DNA from: Pseudomonas sp. dw_612
GTDB taxonomy: Bacteria > Pseudomonadota > Gammaproteobacteria > Pseudomonadales > Pseudomonadaceae
Assembly: GCF_018449725.1 (NCBI RefSeq)
Contig: NZ_JAAVVC010000012.1
Coordinates: 124,001 to 188,000 of the forward strand
DNA: 64,000 bases
Reading direction: 5' to 3'
The first letter of the stretch is position 1. Each line of letters starts with the position of its first letter. Below are positions 1-9,196 of the stretch, one piece after another. The notes under the pieces were generated by a model. That model did no database searches and had not been told where the DNA came from. It saw only the letters and a program-made list of their open reading frames with translations. The translations under genes and the position numbers were made by a program.

Positions 1-1665
1 CGGCGAGCTGAGGATTACGCGCGAGGCGTGCTCCGGCGACTCTTGGAAAATGTTGCGCTCTGCACCGAGGCAGATTTCCAGCGACATGACGATGGCTTCA
101 CGCAGCGGGTCGATCGGCGGGTTGGTGACCTGCGCGAACTGCTGACGGAAATAGTCGTACGGCGTGCGCACGCGCTGGGACAGCACGGCCATCGGCGTAT
201 CGTCGCCCATCGAGCCGACGGCTTCGTAGCCTTGCTCGCCGAGCGGACGCAGCACCTGGTCGCGTTCTTCGAACGTGACCTGATACATCTTCATGTATTG
301 CTTGAGTTGGTCGACGTCATAGAAAGCCGAACCGTGGTCGTTGTCTTCCATGGTCGCCTGGATGCGCAGGGCATTCTTGCGCAGCCATTGCTTGTACGGA
401 TGACGGGACTTCAAGCGGTTGTCGATCGCATCGGTATCGAGGATCTGGCCGGTTTCGGTATCCACGGCGAAGATCTGACCCGGGCCCACACGGCCCTTGG
501 CGATCACGTCTTCAGGCTGGTAGTTCCAGACACCGATTTCCGAGGCCAGGGTGATGAAACCGTTTTTGGTGGTAACCCAACGCGCCGGACGCAAACCGTT
601 ACGGTCGAGCAGGCACACCGCGTAGCGACCGTCGGTCATGACCACGCCGGCCGGGCCGTCCCACGGTTCCATGTGCATCGAGTTGTATTCGTAGAACGCC
701 CGCAGATCCGGGTCCATGGTTTCGACGTTCTGCCACGCAGGTGGAATGATCATCCGCACGCCACGGAACAGGTCGATGCCACCGGTGACCATCAACTCGA
801 GCATGTTGTCCATGCTCGAGGAGTCGGAACCCACGCGGTTCACCAATGGGCCGAGTTCTTCCAGGTCCATCAAGTCGTTGGTGAACTTGGTGCGACGGGC
901 CACGGCCCAGTTGCGGTTACCGGTGATGGTGTTGATTTCGCCGTTGTGGGCGAGGAAGCGGAACGGCTGCGCCAACGGCCATTTCGGCAGGGTGTTGGTC
1001 GAAAAGCGCTGGTGGAACACGCAGATCGAGGTTTGCAGGCGTTGGTCGCTGAGGTCTGGATAGAAGGCGGTGAGGTCCGCCGGCATCATCAGGCCTTTAT
1101 AAATGATGGTCTTGTGCGAAAAGCTGCAGATGTAGTGATCGGCGTCACCGGCGTTGGCCACGGACGAGCGGCGACGGGAGGTGAACAGCTTGATCGCCAT
1201 GTCCTGATCGCTCAGGCCTTCACCACCGATGTACACCTGCTCGATTTGCGGCAGGCGCTCAAGGGCCAGACGGCCGAGGACGCTGGTGTCGATCGGCACT
1301 TTGCGCCAGCCGACGAGGGTCAGGCCGGCAGCGATGATCTCGCGGTTCATGTTCTCGCGAGCGGCTTCGGCTTTGACCGGGTCCTGGTTGAAGAAGACCA
1401 TGCCCACGGCATATTGCTTGGGCAATGCGACGCCGAAGGTTTCCTGGGCAATGGCTCGCAGGAACACATCCGGCTTTTGAATCAGCAAGCCGCAACCGTC
1501 ACCGGTCTTGCCGTCGGCGTTGATCCCACCGCGGTGGGTCATGCAGGTCAGGGCCTCAATGGCCGTTTGCAAAAGGGTATGACTGGGCTCGCCCTGCATA
1601 TGGGCTATCAGGCCAAAACCGCAGTTATCCTTGAATTCATCTGGTTGGTACAGACCTGCTTTCAT
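1..1665 (-). CDS. gltB: Glutamate synthase (NADPH) large subunit, N-terminal part (truncated by window edge)
   Basis: The minus strand is open from the ATG at 1663-1665 to the left edge, giving about 555 of the usual ~1480 residues. GltB takes the amide of glutamine and transfers it to 2-oxoglutarate, working with GltD in the GOGAT cycle. The N-terminus reads MKAGLYQPDEFKDN followed by CGFGLIAH. Cys15 is therefore the expected N-terminal nucleophile of the class II glutamine amidotransferase domain after removal of a 14-residue propeptide. Further family motifs are THRGG, HQRFSTNT near residue 220 and HNGEINT. A purine-rich stretch (GGTGAGAAAG) precedes the ATG. The gene follows the DamX-like gene, as in P. 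aeruginosa. The central FMN domain and the iron-sulfur region lie outside the window. Confidence 0.96.
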   Translation of the reverse strand, partial: MKAGLYQPDEFKDNCGFGLIAHMQGEPSHTLLQTAIEALTCMTHRGGINADGKTGDGCGLLIQKPDVFLRAIAQETFGVALPKQYAVGMVFFNQDPVKAEAARENMNREIIAAGLTLVGWRKVPIDTSVLGRLALERLPQIEQVYIGGEGLSDQDMAIKLFTSRRRSSVANAGDADHYICSFSHKTIIYKGLMMPADLTAFYPDLSDQRLQTSICVFHQRFSTNTLPKWPLAQPFRFLAHNGEINTITGNRNWAVARRTKFTNDLMDLEELGPLVNRVGSDSSSMDNMLELMVTGGIDLFRGVRMIIPPAWQNVETMDPDLRAFYEYNSMHMEPWDGPAGVVMTDGRYAVCLLDRNGLRPARWVTTKNGFITLASEIGVWNYQPEDVIAKGRVGPGQIFAVDTETGQILDTDAIDNRLKSRHPYKQWLRKNALRIQATMEDNDHGSAFYDVDQLKQYMKMYQVTFEERDQVLRPLGEQGYEAVGSMGDDTPMAVLSQRVRTPYDYFRQQFAQVTNPPIDPLREAIVMSLEICLGAERNIFQESPEHASRVILSSP

Positions 1666-1774
1666 AGACACTTTCTCACCAGGCTGCCTCTTTTCGAGGC
1701 AAATTTCTTTTCAATTCAACCACTTGCCATCCACGCCGAACGTACGTCGGCTTTGCGGGGGCAAAAGGGAGGTC

Positions 1775-1803
1775 ATTGTACACACCGACACTTACGCTCA
1801 CAA
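1775..1803 (-). promoter_or_regulatory. Candidate sigma-70 promoter of gltB
   Basis: On the minus strand a TTGTGA box (1798-1803) is separated by 17 bases from TACAAT (1775-1780), about 110 bases upstream of the gltB start. The two boxes match the consensus at 4/6 and 5/6. The rest of the 350-base gap 1666-2015 holds no gene. It contains an A/T-rich tract around 1850-1890 and a stretch flanked by CACAAAT/ATTTGTG (about 1799-1843) that could be a regulator site. Confidence 0.45.
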
Positions 1804-1988
1804 ATTTGACGACGAAATGTCGCAAATCTATGTCGCATTTGTGAAAGGTTTAAAGCGATACGCTGTGCTAGTCAAAACTTTTTTAATTTTGACCGCAACG
1901 ACTCAAAGACCACTATGACGCAGACACCACAAGGCACGCGGCCTGTAGAGGCGGCATGCGCTTGTAGAAATTTTGAGGTGCCGAGAGA

Positions 1989-2009
1989 GGCGGCCTGGGT
2001 AAGGCCGCC
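1989..2009 (-). terminator. Hairpin just after the DamX-like gene
   Basis: A perfect 8-bp stem (GGCGGCCT / AGGCCGCC) with a 5-base loop lies 7 bases past the stop codon of the SPOR gene, between it and gltB. There is no clear U-run after it on the minus strand, so it may be a weak terminator or an mRNA 3' end stabiliser. Confidence 0.4.
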
Positions 2010-2015
2010 GAATCA

Positions 2016-3599
2016 TCAGCGAGCTGTTGCCAGTTCCTGTTGGACGCTGGCGACGGAGCGAGGCCAAGGTTTACCAGCCTGAACCTTCGCTGGCAAGGCC
2101 TTGATGGCGGTAACGGCTGCATCGCGGTTGGCGAAGCTGCCGTAGGTGATGACGTAAAGCGGTTTGCCGTTCAGCACTTTCTTGAAATACCGGTACTCGC
2201 CGCCCTGCTCCTTGACGAAGGTTTGCGCAGTGGCTTCGGAGCTGGTGCCGAGGATCTGCACCACGTAATTGCTCGTCGGTTGTCCGGCGTACCAGGTGCC
2301 ACCGGCAGCCTTGGCGACGGTAACCGGCTTCTCGGCCGGTTTGGCGGCAACCACAGGCTTGGCTGGCGCTGGCGCCGGTTTGGCCACTGGCGCAGGCGCT
2401 GGCTTGGCGGTAGCAACCTGCGTCGGCGCCGGAACCGGTTTGGCGGCTGGCGTCGGTGCAGGACCAGGCTGGATGCCAGCCGGCGGCGCAACGGTGGTCA
2501 CGGTCGGCGGTGTGGCGCTGGAGCCTTCGACCGGCACGCCGTCGTCGCCTTCAGTGATACCACCGGCCGCTTCAGCCAATGGGCTGCGCATGACCGGTTG
2601 CGATTGGCCGACCAGCGGCAATGGCATCGGTTGGGTGTTGCCGGCGAACTCTACCGAAGGCGCGCCCCCGGCAGCGTTAGGTTTTGGCGTGCCCAATGGC
2701 AACTGAGCCTGCTCATTTGCAGGTGCGCCGGTGGTCGGTGTCTTGCTGCGGCCCGGCATCAACCAGGCGGCGGCTACCGCGACCACGACTACGGCGGAAA
2801 TCGCCAATACGTGTTTCTTCGGCATGTTGAACCCCATACTTGGACGCTTCACCGCTGTGCGGCTGGCAATCATGGCTTCGATCATCGCATCGCGGGCGAC
2901 CTGGTTGATATTGCCAGGCCAACCTTCGGAGCTTTCGTGAATATCAGAGATCTGATCCGCGGTGAAAAGTTCGATACCCCGACCGGCGCCTTCAAGACGC
3001 TGGTCCAGGTATTCGCGGGTTTCTTCTTCGGTGTACGGCTGCAATTCGATGACGTGGAAGCGCTCTTCCTCAAGGCTCAGGGCCTCCAGTTGCGCAATCA
3101 GCGACGACTCGCCGAACAGGAACACATGCGGGCGACCCTCAGGCGCACCGGCGGCCAACGCCATCAAGGCTTCGAGCGCGGATTCGTCGAGTTGCTCGGC
3201 GTCGTCCACCAGCAAATAGACTTCCTGCCCGGTCAGCGCGAGTTGCACCACCTGGGCCAGAATCGCACCGATCTCGGCCTGGGCCACGTTCAGCGCCTGG
3301 GCGACTTGACGCAGTACACCGGCCGCATCGCCGGCACCACGGGCGGAAACCACCACGCTTTGCACGGACTGCTTGTTGGTGCTGGCCACCAGGGCCTGGC
3401 GCAACAGCGTCTTGCCGCTGCCTTGCGGGCCGGTGACCACCAGCAGCAACTGGCTGTAGCGCGCCAGGTGATGCAGTTGTCCCAGCACCGGTTTGCGCTG
3501 GGCCGGGAAAAATTTGAAGCCAGGCACCCGTGGAGCGAAAGGGTCATGACTTAACTGGAAATGGCCGAGGAAAGCCTCGTCGGCATGCAAACTAGTCAT
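2016..3599 (-). CDS. DamX-like AAA ATPase with C-terminal SPOR domain
   Basis: This 527-residue protein has an N-terminal ExeA/GspA-type ATPase domain. The P-loop is GPQGSGKT at residues 57-64 and the Walker B is LLVDDAEQ near 129-136. One transmembrane segment follows at about 263-281, then a long Pro/Ala/Lys-rich linker (about 285-440) and a C-terminal SPOR domain (about 445-520). SPOR domains bind denuded septal peptidoglycan, so a role in cell division at the inner membrane is expected by analogy with E. coli DamX. E. coli DamX has no ATPase domain of this length, so the equivalence is partial. The gene is the last of the aroK-aroB unit, starting 10 bases after aroB, and is followed by gltB as in other pseudomonads. 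Confidence 0.88.
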   Translation of the reverse strand: MTSLHADEAFLGHFQLSHDPFAPRVPGFKFFPAQRKPVLGQLHHLARYSQLLLVVTGPQGSGKTLLRQALVASTNKQSVQSVVVSARGAGDAAGVLRQVAQALNVAQAEIGAILAQVVQLALTGQEVYLLVDDAEQLDESALEALMALAAGAPEGRPHVFLFGESSLIAQLEALSLEEERFHVIELQPYTEEETREYLDQRLEGAGRGIELFTADQISDIHESSEGWPGNINQVARDAMIEAMIASRTAVKRPSMGFNMPKKHVLAISAVVVVAVAAAWLMPGRSKTPTTGAPANEQAQLPLGTPKPNAAGGAPSVEFAGNTQPMPLPLVGQSQPVMRSPLAEAAGGITEGDDGVPVEGSSATPPTVTTVAPPAGIQPGPAPTPAAKPVPAPTQVATAKPAPAPVAKPAPAPAKPVVAAKPAEKPVTVAKAAGGTWYAGQPTSNYVVQILGTSSEATAQTFVKEQGGEYRYFKKVLNGKPLYVITYGSFANRDAAVTAIKALPAKVQAGKPWPRSVASVQQELATAR

Positions 3600-3609
3600 C
3601 GGGATCTTA

Positions 3610-4710
3610 TTAACCTTTAAGCTGAGCCAGGGCGCGGTAATCCGCTCCCAGCGTGGCCTGTAGAACCTCTTTCGGATAATCGTCGGTCACCACCGCTTCG
3701 CCCATGTGGCGCAGCAGCACCAGGCGCAAACGACCGTCGATCACTTTCTTGTCAATTGCCATGTGTTCGAGAAAATCGGCTTCGGTCATCTCTTCCGGCG
3801 GGACGACCGGCAGGCCGGCACGCTGGAACAGGCGAATGCCGCGATCCCGCTCCTGCTCGCTGATCCAGCCCAGGCGCGCGGACATTTCCAGCGCCATGAC
3901 GGTCCCGGCAGCGACCGCTTCACCGTGTAGCCACACACCATAGCCCATGTGGGTTTCGATGGCGTGGCCGAAGGTGTGCCCCAGGTTCAGCGTGGCGCGC
4001 ACGCCGGTTTCTTTTTCGTCGGCGCCCACCACTTCAGCCTTGGCCTCGCAGGAGCGCTTGATAGCGTACGTCAGGGCGACCTGATCGAGAGCGCGCAGGC
4101 GATCGACGTTTTCTTCGAGCCATGTCAGGAACGGCTCATCGCAGATCAACCCGTACTTGATGACTTCAGCCAGGCCCGCAGACAGTTCGCGCGCCGGTAA
4201 GGTATTGAGCGTCGCGGTATCGATCAGCACCACATTGGGCTGATAGAAGGCGCCGACCATGTTCTTGCCCAGCGGATGGTTGATTCCGGTCTTGCCACCC
4301 ACCGAAGAGTCAACCTGCGACAGCAACGTGGTCGGCACCTGAATGAAATCGACGCCGCGCTGGTAGCAGGCGGCGGCAAAACCGGCCATGTCACCAATCA
4401 CGCCGCCACCGAGGGCGATCACCGTAGTGCGGCGGTCGTGCCGGGCGGTCAGCAGACCGTCGAAAATCAGTTGCAGGGTTTCCCAGGTCTTGAAGGCTTC
4501 GCCGTCGGGCAGCACCACGGAGACAACCGAGAACTGAGCGAGGCTTTTGGTCAGACGTTCGAGATAGAGCGGCGCAACAGTCTCGTTGGAGATGATTGCC
4601 ACTTGCCGCCCGCGAACATGCGGGGCCAGCAACTCGGGCTGATCCAACAAACCTTCGCCAATATGAATCGGGTAGCTGCGCTCGCCTAGATCGACCTTGA
4701 GTGTCTGCAT
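3610..4710 (-). CDS. aroB: 3-dehydroquinate synthase
   Basis: This 366-residue protein has full family length. AroB converts DAHP to 3-dehydroquinate, the second step of the shikimate pathway in the cytoplasm, using NAD+ and a divalent metal. Visible family motifs include ALGGGVIGDMAGF (NAD binding), PTTLLSQVDSSVGGKTGIN (substrate loop) and the metal ligand region NLGHTFGHAIE. The gene lies about 150 bases downstream of aroK and 10 bases before the DamX-like gene on the same strand, the common gammaproteobacterial order. The ATG at 4708-4710 fits the family N-terminus. Confidence 0.98.
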   Translation of the reverse strand: MQTLKVDLGERSYPIHIGEGLLDQPELLAPHVRGRQVAIISNETVAPLYLERLTKSLAQFSVVSVVLPDGEAFKTWETLQLIFDGLLTARHDRRTTVIALGGGVIGDMAGFAAACYQRGVDFIQVPTTLLSQVDSSVGGKTGINHPLGKNMVGAFYQPNVVLIDTATLNTLPARELSAGLAEVIKYGLICDEPFLTWLEENVDRLRALDQVALTYAIKRSCEAKAEVVGADEKETGVRATLNLGHTFGHAIETHMGYGVWLHGEAVAAGTVMALEMSARLGWISEQERDRGIRLFQRAGLPVVPPEEMTEADFLEHMAIDKKVIDGRLRLVLLRHMGEAVVTDDYPKEVLQATLGADYRALAQLKG

Positions 4711-4861
4711 GTGTCCCCACAGTGAAGATGGAATCAGGCGTCCTGCCTTGAATTAACGAAGGTGCGCGGCGTCTGCTGGTGTGACGCCGTTTGATAGCCA
4801 TCCGCCACAACCTTGAGCGGCCATGACAGGACGCCGAGGATAGCGCATTTCGCGCCGCGCT

Positions 4862-5380
4862 TTAACGGGGCGGAAGTTGCTGCAAGCGTTCGAGGATGTC
4901 TAGCACAACCATTCGCGGCGGCCGCTCATCGGTTTCCACCACCAGATCGGCGATTTCCCGATAAAGCGGATCGCGGATCGCCAGCAGATCCCGCAGGGTC
5001 TTGGCCGGATCGGCGGTGCGCAACAGCGGACGATTGCGATCTCGAGCGGTGCGGCCGACTTGCTGCTCAACGGAGGCGTGCAGATAAACCACGCGCCCTC
5101 CGGCATGCAGGGCCCGACGATTGGCTTCGCGCATCACTGCACCGCCACCGGTCGCCAGCACTACGCCGTCGCAGGCGCACAGCTCTTCGATCATCGCCTG
5201 CTCGCGATCACGGAAGCCGGGCTCGCCTTCCTTATCGAAAATCCACGGGATATTGGCGCCCGTGCGCAATTCAATTTCCTTGTCGGAATCTTTGAATGGC
5301 AGGCGCAGCTCTTTGGCCAGCAAACGGCCGATGGTGCTTTTGCCAGCACCCATCGGTCCAACAAGAATCAAATTTCGCAC
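4862..5380 (-). CDS. aroK: Shikimate kinase
   Basis: This 172-residue kinase phosphorylates shikimate at the 3-hydroxyl using ATP. The P-loop GPMGAGKST lies near residues 8-16. DSDKEIE (shikimate binding), the FRDREQ region, GGGAV (shikimate contact) and a lid segment with RPLL are all present. The start codon is GTG at 5378-5380, only four bases after the pilQ stop, so aroK is probably co-transcribed with pilMNOPQ. Confidence 0.97.
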   Translation of the reverse strand: MRNLILVGPMGAGKSTIGRLLAKELRLPFKDSDKEIELRTGANIPWIFDKEGEPGFRDREQAMIEELCACDGVVLATGGGAVMREANRRALHAGGRVVYLHASVEQQVGRTARDRNRPLLRTADPAKTLRDLLAIRDPLYREIADLVVETDERPPRMVVLDILERLQQLPPR

Positions 5381-5384
5381 AGAA

Positions 5385-7472
5385 TCAACGACTCACAGCA
5401 ATCGCCTGGTTATTCATGATACGCGGAGTGAGAAATACCAGCAGCTCGGATTTTTTCTCCGAAACCACGTCACGCCGGAAAAGGCGGCCAAGATACGGCA
5501 CATCGCCGAGAAATGGCACCTTATCTACAACCTTGCTCTGAGTATTTGAGAAAACCCCGCCGATGACGATGGTCTCGCCGTCGTTGACCAGCACTTTGGC
5601 GTTGACCTCGTTTTTCTTGATGGGCGGTACGTCCTGCACCTTGTTGAGGTAGTCCGGTTCGTCCTTGGTGACCTTGACCTCCATGATGATGCGGTTATCC
5701 GGGGTGATTTGCGGCGTCACCTCCAGGGACAGCGAGGCCTCCTTGAACGACACCGATGTCGCGCCGCTGGAACTGGCTTCCTGATACGGAATCTCGGTGC
5801 CTTTGAGAATTTTCGCGGTTTCCTTGTCGGACGTGACCACTTTGGGCTGCGAGACGATTTCGCCGTTGCCGGTCTTTTCCATGGCTGTCAGTTCAAGGTC
5901 GAGCAGCACGTTGTCAGTAATGAAGGCGATGCCGAGCCCCGAGGTATTGGCCGCCGTGCCCATATCGACGAACGGCGAGTTGGTGCTGGTGCTGCCGGGC
6001 GTACCGATGGTGGACGACGCGTTGGCGCCGTTACTGACACCCGAGGTGTTCCAGTTGCCCTTGTTCTGGATCGAGCCGCCCCAGCGCACGCCGAGACTCT
6101 TGTCGTAATCGACGTTGGCTTCGACGATCCGCGCCTCAATCATCACCTGGCGCACCGGGATATCCAGTTGCGCGACGATGCGCCGAAGCTCGTCGAGGCG
6201 ATCCTGGGTCTGGTAGGCGATGATGTTGTTAGTGCGCTCGTCGACCGTGATCGAGCCCCGCTCATCGACTTTCGCCTCGGCGCTGGTCACTGACGTGAAC
6301 AGCTTGGCGATGTCGGCGGCCTTGGCGTAGTTGACCTGCAACAGCTCCCGACGCAGCGGCGCCAGTTCGGCAATCTGTTTTTGCGACTCCAGTTCCTGAC
6401 GCTCACGGGCCGCGATTTCATCCGCTGGCGCGACCAGCAGGACGTTGCCGATCATGCGCTTGTCCAGGCCTTTGGTTTTCAGCACCAGGTCCAGCGCCTG
6501 ATCCCACGGCACATTCTGCAGACGCAAGGTAATACCGCCCTGCACCGTGTCACTGGCCACCAGATTGAGGTTGGTGAAGTCGGCGATCAGTTGCAGCACC
6601 GAGCGCACGTCGATGTCCTGGAAATTCAGCGAGAGCTTTTCGCCCGTATAGGCAAAACGCTCGGCATTGCGCTTTTGCAAGTCGTCGGCGGTGACCGGAC
6701 GGATGCTGACGGTCAGCTTGTTGTCGGTTTGATAGGTCGAATATTCGAAGGCACCACTGGGCTCGATGCTGATCACGGCGCGGTCGCCGGTAGCGCTGGC
6801 GTTGACGAACTGCACCGGGGTGGCGAAATCCTTGACGTCCAAACGCACACGCAACGGCTCGGGCAATTGGGTCCTGGCGAAACCGAGGATGATCTTGCCC
6901 TCGCGTTCCTGGATGTCCGGCGCGATGGACGGATCCGACAAGTCGATCACCACATTGCCTTCACCCTGGGTGCCGCGCTGGAAATCCACACCGCGAATGG
7001 CTTTGCCCACGGGAGCGTAGGGCTTGGCGGGTGCCGGTTTGGCAGCCGCTACCCGCGGTGCGCTGGCGACGGGTTTGGCTGCCGGGCTCTTCGCGCCTTG
7101 CCCGACGACCACGAACAGATTGTTGCCTTCAACCCTGGAGCTGTAGGGCGTCAGTTGGGTCAGGTTGATGATCAGTCGCGTGCGGTCCTTGGCCTCCACC
7201 ACCGTGGCGCTGCGAGCATTGCCACCGCCCAGGTCACGATTTTTATTGGCCAGTTTGCTGACCACACCCGGGAGATCCAGCGCGATGCGCGCCGGTGATT
7301 CGGTGGTGTAGCCGTGGGGCGGCGGTGGCGGTCCGTCGAAGGTCAACTTCAACTCGACACGGTCACCCGGCAGCGCGGCGACATCCAGCGCGTTGAGGGC
7401 GGCCGCTTGTACCATCGGCGACAGCAGCGCTATCCATAGCGAAATACCGAGGGTTGAGAAAATCCTGTTCAT
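5385..7472 (-). CDS. pilQ: Type IV pilus secretin PilQ
   Basis: This 695-residue outer-membrane secretin forms the channel through which type IV pili leave the cell. A signal peptide (about residues 1-23) is followed by AMIN-type peptidoglycan-binding regions (about 25-260), a short secretin/TonB N-terminal domain (near 290-345, containing LNFQDIDVRSVLQLIADFT), an N1-type domain and the C-terminal secretin domain. The latter includes QPKVVTSDKETAKILKGTEIPYQ-like sequence and the terminal VPFLGDVPYLGRLFR motif. It is the last gene of pilMNOPQ and lies 13 bases downstream of pilP. Confidence 0.97.
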   Translation of the reverse strand: MNRIFSTLGISLWIALLSPMVQAAALNALDVAALPGDRVELKLTFDGPPPPPHGYTTESPARIALDLPGVVSKLANKNRDLGGGNARSATVVEAKDRTRLIINLTQLTPYSSRVEGNNLFVVVGQGAKSPAAKPVASAPRVAAAKPAPAKPYAPVGKAIRGVDFQRGTQGEGNVVIDLSDPSIAPDIQEREGKIILGFARTQLPEPLRVRLDVKDFATPVQFVNASATGDRAVISIEPSGAFEYSTYQTDNKLTVSIRPVTADDLQKRNAERFAYTGEKLSLNFQDIDVRSVLQLIADFTNLNLVASDTVQGGITLRLQNVPWDQALDLVLKTKGLDKRMIGNVLLVAPADEIAARERQELESQKQIAELAPLRRELLQVNYAKAADIAKLFTSVTSAEAKVDERGSITVDERTNNIIAYQTQDRLDELRRIVAQLDIPVRQVMIEARIVEANVDYDKSLGVRWGGSIQNKGNWNTSGVSNGANASSTIGTPGSTSTNSPFVDMGTAANTSGLGIAFITDNVLLDLELTAMEKTGNGEIVSQPKVVTSDKETAKILKGTEIPYQEASSSGATSVSFKEASLSLEVTPQITPDNRIIMEVKVTKDEPDYLNKVQDVPPIKKNEVNAKVLVNDGETIVIGGVFSNTQSKVVDKVPFLGDVPYLGRLFRRDVVSEKKSELLVFLTPRIMNNQAIAVSR

Positions 7473-7485
7473 TATTCGAGTTCCA

Positions 7486-8013
7486 CTATGAGTGCTCTTT
7501 CAAAGGGATGGTCCGCGGCCGTTCCAGCCAGGCGCCTTCGCCATCGGAAACGATTTCGACCACATCGACTTGCGAGCCGCTGATGGCGACGATCCGCCCA
7601 TCGTTACGCCCCAGGTAATCGCCGACTTTCAATCGATGCACCCCACCCGCCCCGCGCAGCAGCGCAAAGGAACCGGAGGCATTGGAGATGGTGCCGACCA
7701 TTTCAAACTGCTCGATGTTGAAACCTTCGAGGTACTGCTTGACCCGATTGGGGTCAGGTTTGACGTTGCGCGAACCGTGCTTCTGGCCGGCCAGGTCAAC
7801 TCGGACCTGCCGGGAAAACGGGCTGCGCAGGTTAGCGGCGCTGTAAGTGAATGTGGGGTAAGACCGGAATGTGGGTGTTGGTTCAATCTTGCCCGGTGGA
7901 CGCAGGCGCACTTCGTTGAGGTAAGCGTCCAGATCACCGAAGCCATTGTCGCCGCCGCAACCGGCCAGACCTGCCATGACGACAACCATCGATAAGTAAC
8001 GAAACGGGGTCAT
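7486..8013 (-). CDS. pilP: Type IV pilus lipoprotein PilP
   Basis: This 175-residue lipoprotein begins with a signal sequence ending in a lipobox (LAGCGG, Cys19). PilP links the inner-membrane PilMNO alignment complex to the PilQ secretin. The C-terminal half (about 95-165) carries the beta-sandwich region with the family pattern VGTISNASGSFALL and VKVGDYLGRNDGRI-like sequence. It overlaps the end of pilO by 4 bases (ATGA), indicating translational coupling. Confidence 0.96.
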   Translation of the reverse strand: MTPFRYLSMVVVMAGLAGCGGDNGFGDLDAYLNEVRLRPPGKIEPTPTFRSYPTFTYSAANLRSPFSRQVRVDLAGQKHGSRNVKPDPNRVKQYLEGFNIEQFEMVGTISNASGSFALLRGAGGVHRLKVGDYLGRNDGRIVAISGSQVDVVEIVSDGEGAWLERPRTIPLKEHS

Positions 8014-8633
8014 TTTTGCAGCCCCTTATCGTTGTAGCGATAGGTCTTGGCGAGGATGCTCATGCGCAGCTTCGTCCCGCCGTCAGGGTTAGCCGGTGCA
8101 AGGTCGAAGTCATGCAGGGTGACGATGCGCGGCAGCCCGGCCACGCCACTGACGAAGGTCGCCAGGTCGTGGTAAGCGCCGGTGACGGTGATCTGGATCG
8201 GCAACTCGATGTAGAACTGCTGAGTAACTTCCGGCAGCAATTTGATCTCTTCGAATTCCAGACCGCTGCCCAGACCCGTGCGGGTAATGTCCTCCAGCAG
8301 GCCGGGCACTTCAGTGTCGCTGGGCAATTGCCGCAACAGTACGCCGAAAGAGTTTTCCATCGCCTTCATCTGCTGGGTGTAGAGCTCCAGGTTCGCCGCC
8401 ATGCTGGCCTTGCTGGCGAACTGATCCTTGAGCGTCGACTCCTCTGCGCGCTTGAGATCGAGTTCGTTCTGCATGTCGCTGATGAAAAAGTTGTAACCGA
8501 GCCCCAGCACCAGAGCCATCAGCAGGATGCCCGCCGCCGCTTTGATTGCCGGGGGCCAGGACCCGATGTTGTTGGTGTCCAGATCGTTGATGTCGATCTT
8601 GCGCAGCCCTTCGAACCATTCGGATGGCCTCAT
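8010..8633 (-). CDS. pilO: Type IV pilus inner-membrane protein PilO
   Basis: This 207-residue bitopic membrane protein has a transmembrane segment near residues 33-52 (AGILLMALVLGLGYNFFI). A coiled-coil stretch follows (about 55-95), then a ferredoxin-like periplasmic domain. It pairs with PilN to form the inner-membrane part of the pilus alignment complex. It overlaps pilN and pilP by four bases each, so the operon is tightly coupled. Confidence 0.95.
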   Translation of the reverse strand: MRPSEWFEGLRKIDINDLDTNNIGSWPPAIKAAAGILLMALVLGLGYNFFISDMQNELDLKRAEESTLKDQFASKASMAANLELYTQQMKAMENSFGVLLRQLPSDTEVPGLLEDITRTGLGSGLEFEEIKLLPEVTQQFYIELPIQITVTGAYHDLATFVSGVAGLPRIVTLHDFDLAPANPDGGTKLRMSILAKTYRYNDKGLQK

Positions 8634-9196
8634 TTAGCGACCTCCATCGTGGCTGGTTGAGTCTGACGAACGGTTAGCTGAAAAACGTTGGCCTGGTCCA
8701 ACTGACCGGCGGTCGTCGCCTTGACCTCAGTCAGGCTCGGCGCGTCGAACCAGTCCGAGGCGTCGAGATTGCGCATCAGCTCCGATACCTTGTTGTTCGA
8801 CTCTGCCGCACCGGTGATCGCCAGGGTCTTGCCGGTCATTTTCACTTCAGTGAAATACACCCCGTCCGGCAGGGTACGTGCCAATTGGTCAAAGATTCGA
8901 CCGCTGATCTGACGGTTGCCTTGCAGGTCCTGGATGATGCGCATGCGCTCCACCAACTGCTGACGGCGGGCCTTGAGGTCGCTGATTTGCTTGATGCGCT
9001 CATCGACCACGGCAATCTGTTTGCCCAGGTAATCGTTGCGGGCCACTTGCTGGCTGATGGCGCCGCTGATGAGTTGATCGCCAATGACGACCAAACCCAC
9101 CGACCCGACCAGCACACCCACCAACACCAATAGAAAGCGTTTGCGACGCTCTTCGCGCAGTTCTTCACGCCACGGTAAAAGGTTGATCCGCGCCAT
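8630..9196 (-). CDS. pilN: Type IV pilus inner-membrane protein PilN
   Basis: The chosen start is the ATG at 9194-9196 giving MARINLLPWREE, the invariant PilN N-terminus (INLLPWR) that binds PilM in the cytoplasm. An upstream in-frame codon would add 10 unrelated residues and run into pilM. The 188-residue product has one transmembrane segment (about 21-43), a coiled coil and a periplasmic ferredoxin-like domain. The start codon overlaps the pilM stop (TGATG). Confidence 0.95.
   Translation of the reverse strand: MARINLLPWREELREERRKRFLLVLVGVLVGSVGLVVIGDQLISGAISQQVARNDYLGKQIAVVDERIKQISDLKARRQQLVERMRIIQDLQGNRQISGRIFDQLARTLPDGVYFTEVKMTGKTLAITGAAESNNKVSELMRNLDASDWFDAPSLTEVKATTAGQLDQANVFQLTVRQTQPATMEVAK

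Noticed and set aside
28..1809. Long plus-strand open frame (593 codons) opposite gltB
   Set aside because: It is antisense to an obvious gltB with nucleophile Cys and family motifs; the high GC third-position pattern creates such frames.
2040..3554. 504-codon plus-strand frame opposite the DamX-like gene
   Set aside because: Composition (Arg/Gly/His rich, no motifs) is that of a shadow frame; the opposite strand has clear Walker and SPOR motifs.
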